Source: Pseudozyma flocculosa PF-1 (taxonomy: Eukaryota; Basidiomycota; Ustilaginomycetes; Ustilaginales; Ustilaginaceae). Taken from it: a DNA stretch of 64,000 nucleotides. The translations under genes and the position numbers were made by a program. Shown piece after piece: positions 56,911 through 64,000 of the stretch. Under the pieces are notes generated by a model. That model worked only from the letters and a program-made list of their open reading frames with translations, was not told where the DNA came from and ran no database searches. The stretch spans positions 130,260 to 194,259 of the forward strand of contig NW_006920880.1 in NCBI RefSeq assembly GCF_000417875.1, in the 5' to 3' direction. Each line of letters opens with the position of its first letter. Position 1 is the stretch's first letter.

Positions 56911-58383
56911 TCAGACAAAGAGCGAGGCCACGGCGCAGGCACCGCCAATGACCAGCGAGGCGACCATCGAGCAGGTGCCAAAGGCGGCGACGCTGGCCGA
57001 CTTGGACGCCGTCGACGAAGACGACGACGACGACGAGCCCTTGGCCTTGTCGATGCTGCCCGAGGCCGTGACGGCGGCGGCGCTGCCGCCCGTGGCCTGA
57101 GCGCCGCCGTTGCTCGTGTACGACGCGGCCAGCTGCGGCTTGTAGTCGGCGTCGCTGGCCTTGATCGTGGTGCCGCTGGGCAGGCCCTTTGCGTCAATCT
57201 TGCCGCTGGTGTAGTCGGCAAAGTTGGGGTAGGTGATGTCCATGTCCGGGTACGGCTTGGTCTGGTTCTTGCACGCCGTCAGCGGCACAATGTGCTTGAA
57301 CGCGGCCTGGATGTTGGCGTACTGGCCCATGAACTCCTGCATCGTGGCGTCGTTGATCTCGTGGGTGAGGACAATGTTGCCGCCGCTGGCCGACTGCTTG
57401 CCGATGATGGTCTTGTAGTTGTTGTCGACGTCGGCCTTGGACTTGGTGCCGGCGGGGGGCAGCTGCCAGTCGTCGGTGTCGTCGGTCCAGATGACCGTCT
57501 CGAGGCCCAGGCCCGTGGCGATGCCGCGGACGCGGTCGTCGACGTCGCCGAACGGAGGTCGCCAGCACGTGGGCGTGACGCCGACGACGTCCTTGATGAC
57601 CTTGGCCGTGTAGTAGAGCTCGGCAAACACCTGCTCGTCGGGGAGCGCCGTCATGTACTGGTGGCTCCACGTGTGGACGCAGAGGTGGTGGCCGTCGACG
57701 AGGCCGCGCTGGGCCTCGAGGGGCCAGTCGAGGACGTTGGATCCGATGTAGAAGAGCGTGGCCTTCTGCTTCTTCTCGAGCAGGAAGTCGTAGAAGGCGT
57801 TGTGGGTGCAGTTGGGTCCGTCGTCAAACGTGAGGCCCCAGGTGCTGGGCTCGGGGCAGCTGTACGTGTCGGCGGGCAGCTTGTCGTGCTTCGGCTTGAC
57901 GCATCCGTTGAACGTCCACCAGCAGTCCGGGTCGGTCTTGTCGTAGGTGGGGGTAAAGGCGCTAAAGTCGCCGTTGGCGGTGCCCTTGGGCTTGACGCTC
58001 GTGGGGATGATGCCCGAGCCCTGGATGGTCTTCCAGACGTCCTGCGCCTCAGAGTCGCCGCTGACGATGGTGGCATTCTCCCACGGCTTGGGGAACTTGT
58101 TGGCGATGGCGGCCACCTCGGGCAGGTTGTAGGCGGTGCACTCGGCCACGGGGTCGGAGATCTTGGCCGCCGAGGCCTCGTCGGTGGGCGCGGCGCGGCG
58201 CTGCAGGTGCTCGGTGGGAGTGCCGCGCTTGTGGACGATGCGCATGTACTCGCCCGAATCGCGGTGCCGCTGGTAGAGCGAAGGGATGTGGCTGATGTCC
58301 TGGGGCACGCCGCGGCCGATGCTGGCAACGGCCGACGACGCCAGGCCGAGGGCGGCCAGCACGGCGGTGGTGGTGAGCTTCAT
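56911..58383 (-). CDS. GPI-anchored chitin deacetylase (carbohydrate esterase 4)
   Basis: Removes acetyl groups from cell-wall chitin to give chitosan. Single exon, 490 residues; the start is the Met beginning the signal peptide (MKLTTTAVLAALGLASSAVA). The NodB domain motifs are all present: TFDDGP at 185-190 (catalytic base and metal Asp), HTWSH at 237-241 (metal His pair), RPPFGDVDDR, WTDDTDDWQL and LTHEIND. A Cys-containing WWTFNGC segment precedes the domain. The C-terminus is a Ser-rich stalk (eight consecutive Ser) and then a hydrophobic tail (MVASLVIGGACAVASLFV), a clear GPI-attachment pattern, so the enzyme should be held at the membrane or wall. Complete active site; expected to be functional. 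Confidence 0.94.
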   Translation of the reverse strand: MKLTTTAVLAALGLASSAVASIGRGVPQDISHIPSLYQRHRDSGEYMRIVHKRGTPTEHLQRRAAPTDEASAAKISDPVAECTAYNLPEVAAIANKFPKPWENATIVSGDSEAQDVWKTIQGSGIIPTSVKPKGTANGDFSAFTPTYDKTDPDCWWTFNGCVKPKHDKLPADTYSCPEPSTWGLTFDDGPNCTHNAFYDFLLEKKQKATLFYIGSNVLDWPLEAQRGLVDGHHLCVHTWSHQYMTALPDEQVFAELYYTAKVIKDVVGVTPTCWRPPFGDVDDRVRGIATGLGLETVIWTDDTDDWQLPPAGTKSKADVDNNYKTIIGKQSASGGNIVLTHEINDATMQEFMGQYANIQAAFKHIVPLTACKNQTKPYPDMDITYPNFADYTSGKIDAKGLPSGTTIKASDADYKPQLAASYTSNGGAQATGGSAAAVTASGSIDKAKGSSSSSSSSTASKSASVAAFGTCSMVASLVIGGACAVASLFV

Positions 58384-58845
58384 GTTTGACGAGACGGGAC
58401 GGGACCGGGCGCGTCTAGCGCAGCTTGCTTTGGCGTGTGTAGTCGGGCGACGATAAGGATAGCGGCAAAGGGGGACCAAGAAAAGACCGTGAGTCGGAGC
58501 GAGCGTTTGTCGTCGAAGCGCTAGCTGTTTAGACTAGGGTGGGACGACGATAGTGTTGGGGGGCGGAGGAAAAGACGGGGTCGGAGCGGGGCTCTCGGAT
58601 GGTGGTTGGGAAAGGGGTTAAAGAGGGGGAGGAGGATAGGTCAATCTTAAGGGGGGCGAAGGGGGAAGGGCAGGGAGCAGGAAGCCGTGTGACATGCCGC
58701 CGGCGCTGGCGCACCAAGGAGGCGACCCACTTGACCCTCGCCCCCACCTTGCCCCTCGCCGGCGGCGGTCATCGTAGGGTTGTCGAGGGGCGGGCCATGC
58801 ACGAGCGCCGAAGCAGAACGACAGAAAGGAACAAAGGCCGAGCTG

Positions 58846-58881
58846 GCGGCGGCGGCGGCGGCGGCGGCGGAGGAGGAGGAG
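58846..58881. repeat. GGC then GGA trinucleotide run
   Basis: About eight GGC units followed by four GGA units. Confidence 0.9.
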
Positions 58882-60100
58882 ATGAGCCCCCGAAAACTGG
58901 CTCGCTCCAGATTACGTGTCGGGAGAGCGACGACGTCCCAGTACAGTAACTTACGACGTCGGTGTGGGCGTCGACGGCAAGTGCACGGCGAGGATCGACA
59001 TGGTTCAGAGCGACATGGCCTGCTTCTCGAAGCGACGTCCCTCGCCCACTGCCGTTTGGCGAGGTGCGAGCGTCGGGAGACCGACTTCCTCTACATACAT
59101 ACATCAGGCAGCGGTGGCGCGCGAGGGGGATCTCTTTGCGTCCCCACCGGCCTCGTGCCCCGGCTGGCTGCCTCTAGGATGGTAGGTGCTGTATCGGAGT
59201 CGGGCGGCGCGAGGTGGGTCGACGAGGGGGAAAGGCCGACCGAGGGGGAAAGGGAGAGGAGGTGGGCATAGGGGCAGAGGGGCGTCCCGTCGAGGTGCGC
59301 GGAAGGCTTTGACTGCGCGGCCCGCGGGTCTTTTTGGTTGGGCCTGGCCTGCATGCCGTGCCGTGCCGCCGGCCCTGAGCGCGTGGTGCGCAGCTGCGAG
59401 TTTCGGCCGCTCCAGCATGACCGGGCGCCGTGCGTATATGTACAACCTAACGTCGTACGTTGGTCGAGGACGAGATCGTCCTGCCTCTGGCCTAGGCCGC
59501 CTCAGGCCAGCCTGGGCGCCTAGCCTGCGAGCGTCGGCAACGTAGATCCTGCATCTGGCGCCTTTTTAGCCCAAACCGTGCGTGCACCGCGGCCGATGGT
59601 CCGACGCAGCGATACGTACGTAGTTACAGCTGCACGTACACACACGCAACACACGCACGCACCTCGATCTTCTGCCTTGCTCGCCTCGTTTCAGGCCGCC
59701 GGCCCGCCCATCGGCGTCTTCAGTTGCTCGACGCACCAAAGCTCGGTTCCGAACAGAGTGGCGCGGCCGCTGCGACTGCCTGGCATGCGCGCCGCAATCG
59801 CTGCCTCGCTCTAACACACTACACTAACCCTCAAAATCCTACACTTGCTCGCTCGTGCCAGCCTTTCCGCCGGCCCCCCCTGCCTCCGGCATCCCTACCA
59901 GCCTACGGTACCATGCCGCCATCAGTCTCCAGCGCCGGCCACACCCTCGGCCAATTCACCGTCGCCATGATCCGCTGCCTTGTTACGTCGGCATGATGCC
60001 ATCGGTATGTAACGTTGTCCCCATCGCACTCCCGACAACTTCGGCTCGCCGACCTGCGTCGCAAGCCCGTTGTCGTCGTCCACATCTCCAGGTCGCCGAG

Positions 60101-60140
60101 CGTGGCTCGACAGGGCGCAGCGTGGCTCGACAGGGCCCAG
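60101..60140. repeat. 20-bp tandem duplication
   Basis: Two adjacent copies beginning CGTGGCTCGACAGGG; one mismatch. Confidence 0.95.
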
Positions 60141-60316
60141 CGGCGTTCCAGAGGCTGACGGTCAGGTGCCGGTAGTTGGCAGACGTTAACGACTGCGGAT
60201 CCGCGCAACGACTGCCTCAAGTCCCCGGTCCCACCATCACCCTGCCCTCCACGACATCCATCGCCACCGCTAAGCGTAAGTACCGACCTGACCGCGTCCA
60301 TCTCAGCGACCCGGGG

Positions 60317-60352
60317 GGAGCTAGCTAGCATGAGGGAGCTAGCTAGCATGAG
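60317..60352. repeat. 18-bp tandem duplication, palindromic core
   Basis: Two perfect adjacent copies of GGAGCTAGCTAGCATGAG; the core GAGCTAGCTAGC is nearly self-complementary. Confidence 0.95.
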
Positions 60353-61075
60353 GAAACAGCACGAGAAGAATCTTCTGCCACCGAGGGACGGTCTCCTCCA
60401 TCGTCGACGACGACCGCGAGGACCACCGTCCCTGGGATGAAGACCGAACGACGACGAAATGGTAATTTGCAATCTGATCTGGCTCCCCGGGCTCGTACGG
60501 CGGGAGGGCGACGAGACAGGGTGCTCGCTCATGATCATGGCGGGCGCGGATGGTTGCGCAGAGCGTTGTCCGACGTCCGAGATGCACCGGACAGCATGCT
60601 GACCCCGTCCGACTCCCTTGTCCCTCCCTCTTGTCTCGTCTTGTCCTCGTCCTCGTGCACTTGCAGACCCAAACGCAGTCGTAAGTCCTGGCCACTTCTC
60701 CTTTCGTTCTAGCCCGTCACCTGTAGCTCCATCGAGTCCGCGCCTCGAGGCTATGAGAAGCAAACAATCAGAGACTCGTCGACTTAGCAGACACTGCCGG
60801 GGCGGCCACGACGCCGCGCCGAGAGGGTCAGAGTGATTATCGTGATCAATTCGTCATCGGGGTAACTGGGTAAATGGGATGGGACGGCGAAAGAGGAAGC
60901 TGGTGCACAAAAGATGCGCGCTCCTAGACCGTGTGCGATCCGGAGGCGTAGGTCAGACCCGCCCGTCGATGGGTTGACAGGCGTCTTGTGTGGGCCGGCT
61001 GGTTGCGTGGAGGAGCTTCACATGCGGGACAAGATCAGGAGCGAGTCAAGACTTGAGGGTGCTGCTGTGCGTGCT

Positions 61076-61426
61076 TTAGCAGCAGTCGCAGTTCTTGCAG
61101 TCCTTGGTGCACTTGCAAGTCTCGCCCTCGGCCTCGCACTTGCAGCCCTTCTTGGTGTTGGCTGTCGTCGTCGTCGTCGTCGTCGTCGGTCGGTCGCAGG
61201 ACAAGGGAGTGTTCAGATGGAGGTCAGTCTCTGCTCTGACCTGCGCGCGCAAAGGCCCCGGCTGCATCGTATCAGCAGTTCGGGAAGGGAAGCCAGCGAG
61301 ACACTCACCGTTGGAGCAGGCGCAGGAGCTGTCGCAGCCCTTGCACGAGCAGTTGCCGGGGGTGCAGGTGCAGGCGGAGCCGTTGGCCTTGCACGAGCAG
61401 TTGGCGGTCGAGGAGCAGCAAGCCAT
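61076..61426 (-). CDS. Metallothionein
   Basis: Small cytosolic metal-binding protein, probably for copper or cadmium/zinc. Two exons on the minus strand, 61426-61309 and 61161-61076, join in phase (G|CC) to 67 residues with 19 cysteines. They are arranged as CxC, CxxC and CC pairs: MACCSSTANCSCK, ACTCTPGNCSCKGC, ACSNG in exon 1; KGCKCEAEGETCKCTK and CKNCDCC in exon 2. The two exons give two Cys-rich halves, the usual two-cluster form. The 147-base intron is a multiple of three without an in-frame stop, so reading through would give 116 residues. A (CGA)n run lies against the 3' splice site. A TATA-like site lies 135 bases upstream. Confidence 0.88.
   Translation of the reverse strand: MACCSSTANCSCKANGSACTCTPGNCSCKGCDSSCACSNGECLAGFPSRTADTMQPGPLRAQVRAETDLHLNTPLSCDRPTTTTTTTTANTKKGCKCEAEGETCKCTKDCKNCDCC
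61163..61190. repeat. GTC trinucleotide run at the metallothionein 3' splice site
   Basis: Eight or so GTC units on the plus strand (GAC on the gene strand) take the place of a polypyrimidine tract. Confidence 0.9.
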
Positions 61427-62218
61427 CTTGTCGAAAAGTGTGTTGTGAGGGTGGCGAGTGTTTGCTTCAAAGGCGGTGGTACGTTTGAGAGGAGGCTTGG
61501 CGGATGCGATGAGGATGGGGAAGACGGAGGTAGTGGTCCAGAAGCGAGGGTCCCCTGCTTATATGTGTCGGGACGAGGCGGAGCGGAGAGGCCCGAGCAA
61601 CGTGCGGGCGAGCGGGTCTGGAGGCGGCGGGCCTGCCTCGTTACGGCGTGAGTGAGCGAGCGAGGCGGGCAGGCAGGTAGGGATGTCGTGTGCGGATTCG
61701 GCCGCCCCTTGCCTGAGCGCACCAGCTTGCTTGCTTTCGACGGACGACACAGACGAGATGCCCGCCTGACCGCCTCGCCGCACGGTGCCCTTGCGCGGGC
61801 AGAAATCGCTCAAATCCTGCTGGCTCCCCCGGCCAGAGCGCAAGGGAGCTGCGCGGCTTCCGCCCCGCCCCGTCTGGCCTTGGCAGGCTGCGTCACTGCG
61901 GCCTTTCCGCGTTTTGCGCGATTTTAGCCCAATTCCGGATCCGCACACAGAGGCCTTCGAGTGGCGCAGCTTTCGCCCGCGCCCCAAATTCACCGCCGCC
62001 TAGCCGCATCGTCATCATCCTGACACGACAAGCAGCAAAACTCGGCTTTTCAACGGCGACGATCAGGCGGCTGTTGGATCCCGTGGACGGACATGAATGA
62101 TTGACTTGGCATTGCTTGCTTTGCTTGCGCTTCGATAATGATTGTGGTACCGTGCAGGGACACCGGATGCGTGTATGTGCCTCTATTCCAACTGCCTCTG
62201 CCGCTGCTTCTGCCGCCG
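61427..62218. promoter_or_regulatory. Metallothionein promoter and OTU-gene 3' region
   Basis: About 790 bases, no gene supported. A TATA-like site lies at 61558-61565; no metal-response element could be identified with confidence. Confidence 0.5.
61558..61565 (-). promoter_or_regulatory. TATA-box candidate for the metallothionein gene
   Basis: CATATAAG on the minus strand, about 135 bases upstream of the ATG. Confidence 0.6.
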
Positions 62219-63913
62219 CTACTGCTTGACCGGCCGGAGCGAGTTGTAATGCTGACGGTAAGGAGACGGTGTGAGCAGGAACATGTCAGCGGGCGGGCGG
62301 AAGGGCGGGCAAAGTTGTCTTGCGAAGGCGTCAGGGCGATGCTCACCTCGCCGAGTCCATACATCTTGCGGTGATAGCTGTGTGCGGAGACGGAGGTGAG
62401 ATTCCGATTGCAGCAGCAAGGTTCAGTCCTTTGTTGGTCGCCGTCCACCGCGAGGTATCGAAGCTGGCGCGGCGGTCGGAGGACGGTGCGGCACTCACGA
62501 GATGGTCAGGGGCTCCCCCTGGTACTCCCCCTCGCCGACCTTGAGCACCGGAGAGCCGGCTTGCACGACGTTGATCTGCGTCTGAAACGCCCGCGACAGG
62601 GCCAGGATCTCTGGCTGACCTCCCCACACGCCCGTGCTTTCGATGGCGTCGCAGTACCGCAGGAAATGGTCTGGAGCGTGATCCAAAGTCGAACCTCGTC
62701 GTCAGCGCTCGAGCTCCCGCGATGCCATGCCTGACCAGGTCCGCTGCGACAACTCACTGGTCTGCGCTTTGCCTTCGTCGGTGTGACCCGCCTCCTTGTT
62801 GTCGATCCCCGCCATGTACTCGTCTGAGTCCGAGATGAACGGCACAAAGTCGTCCGGATGCTGGCGCATCATGTCGGCCGTCGCCTTGCGCGTCTGCTTG
62901 TAGTCGACCTTGGAGCTCGACTTGCCGCGGAACATGAGCTGGTCGGCCACAGCAGCGTACAGGCTGGCAGGGACAGAGAGAAGGGGGATCCGACAAGGAA
63001 TCAGTCTATGGCTGTCGTCTCGCCGCCGACAGTCCGCCATTCGCCACGGGATACGCACCAGTGGCCATCGGGCGTGATCTCGTGCATCTGCACCCCCAAC
63101 GCTGCGCACATCGCGTCGATGCCCTGCCTCTCGATCGCCGCCTCGTCCGGCTTGCCTCCATTGGCCTTGAGCTCGGCCTCGACTTCCCGGCGCATCGCTT
63201 CTTGCTCGGCCGCCTTCTTTTCCTGAAGGATGCCGAAAGAGGCGCAGCGTGCAAGCAGGCAGGTTCGAGACGGATTCCGTCAGCTGCGGTGCTGGTCGAC
63301 CAGCCGCCGCTTCGCCTCACACGTCCCCGCGCCGGCTCACCTTCCTCTGCTGTTGTCGGCTCTTCTTCTTGCCCGTGCCCGCTGGAGGCGTTGGCTCGGA
63401 GCTGCTGCTCCCCTCGTCTGGCGACTTTGGGCTGAACATCCGCAGCAGGCCACCCTTCTTGGCCGAATTGGGACTGGTGCCCGGCGAGGCGGCGGCATTC
63501 TGCGATGGCGGCGAAGAACTGCCCTGCAGCCCGTGCAGGATCTTTTCGCCGGCTTCCTTGATATCCTGGCGGAAGTGGTGGCCGCCGTTTTCCTTTTCGG
63601 CCTGGGCGGCCTGGGCCTTCTCCGCCTCTAGGGCGTCCCGCTCATCTAGCGCGGCCAGCAGCTGGTCAGCAATGTCGTCTGCGCCATCGTCGGCAAAGGG
63701 ATCGACATGATCCTGTGCTGCCTGGATGCGGAGGGAGAGGAAGAGAGGAGGAGGCGGTCGGGGCGAGATGGACGAGCTTCAGCACCAGCATCGTCGCTCT
63801 GTCGTCTGCCCCCCACGCGAGCAGCAATTGTTGCTCACCGCAATGTCGGCGCGCAGGGAGTCGTTGGCTCGAGGGTTACCCGGTCGGGACTTTTTGTTCT
63901 TCTTGCTCGGCAT
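62219..63913 (-). CDS. OTU2: OTU-domain deubiquitinase (Otu2 / OTUD6 type)
   Basis: Cysteine protease that removes ubiquitin; Otu2-type members act on ribosome- and translation-linked ubiquitin. Seven exons on the minus strand, 63913-63839, 63721-63341, 63222-63059, 62963-62758, 62670-62499, 62377-62347 and 62251-62219, join in phase to 353 residues. The N-terminal half is basic and coiled-coil-prone (MPSKKNKKSRPGN; EKKAAEQEAMRREVEAELKA). The OTU domain starts at about 196: MHEITPDGHCLYAAVADQLM with Asp204 and catalytic Cys207, then MMRQHPDDFVPFI, GVWGGQPEILALSRAFQTQI and INVVQAGSPVL. The end is YHRKMYGLGEHYNSLRPVKQ with catalytic His344. The Cys codon is split by intron 3 and the His is the first codon of the last exon. 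Confidence 0.92.
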
Positions 63914-64000
63914 GGCGTGAGCGATGGAATCGACGAGCGAGGGTGCAGGACGAGGAGCGAAAGGAGATCCTGGGCGTGTGGTTACGGGTGATCTTCGTTG

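Larger units (their letters stand above)
58384..61075. other. Intergenic region with several short tandem repeats
   Basis: 2.7 kb, no gene supported. It holds a GGC/GGA triplet run at 58846-58881, a 20-bp tandem duplication at 60101-60140 and an 18-bp tandem duplication at 60317-60352. The first 200 bases are probably the chitin deacetylase leader. Confidence 0.55.

Noticed and set aside
63246..63270. GGTTCGA word resembling a tRNA B box
   Set aside because: No A box or acceptor stem at the right distance; it lies in an intron of the OTU gene.

Overview
The window is fungal nuclear DNA, GC-rich, with short GT-AG introns and intron-split conserved genes. The gene set (Prp38, Rfc3, Sec16, Rad14/XPA, alpha-glucosidase I, queuosine salvage, mL59, Vhc1-type cotransporter, chitin deacetylase, DUF7598) is that of a dikaryon. 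Low intron counts in long genes (0 to 3) and Ser/Gly/Gln-rich extensions suggest a basidiomycete, most likely Ustilaginomycotina (smut-type fungi and relatives). The lineage is inferred from gene style, not from a marker gene.

Layout. 1-2528: 3' end of an unidentified gene facing RFC3 (9 exons). 2529-6760: long non-coding stretch. 6761-11606: a 7-TM-type membrane protein, a Ctr-type copper transporter and, facing it, PRP38. 11607-17805: a VHC1-type cation-chloride cotransporter and a small cell-surface protein. 17806-23503: a gene desert full of simple tetranucleotide repeats and a TACCGGT cluster. 23504-29927: a Zn2Cys6 regulator next to a PL4 rhamnogalacturonan lyase. 30120-35432: queuosine salvage enzyme, mitochondrial ribosomal protein mL59, and a poly-Q single-pass surface protein. 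37135-46124: DUF7598 protein and SEC16. 47255-51449: RAD14/XPA facing glucosidase I (CWH41). 51640-52560: a lower-GC, broken tyrosine-recombinase relic, probably Crypton-like. 53466-54904: a fatty-acid-hydroxylase/sterol-desaturase family enzyme. 56911-58383: a GPI-anchored chitin deacetylase. 61076-61426: a metallothionein. 62219-63913: an OTU-family deubiquitinase.

Most genes are housekeeping and unlinked in function, as is normal for fungal chromosomes. Loose themes are secretory-pathway and cell-surface biology (SEC16, glucosidase I, chitin deacetylase, two surface proteins), copper handling (Ctr transporter, metallothionein), and plant cell-wall use (PL4 lyase with an adjacent Zn2Cys6 regulator). 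No CRISPR array, bacterial operon, rRNA or convincing tRNA gene was seen. The best candidates for something undescribed are the recombinase relic, the metallothionein intron that can be read through in frame, a triple 12-bp element upstream of the PL4 gene, the Q/Y-rich prion-like tract of Sec16, and the repeat-rich desert at 17.8-23.5 kb. All splice structures were deduced by eye from reading frame, GT-AG sites and family conservation.
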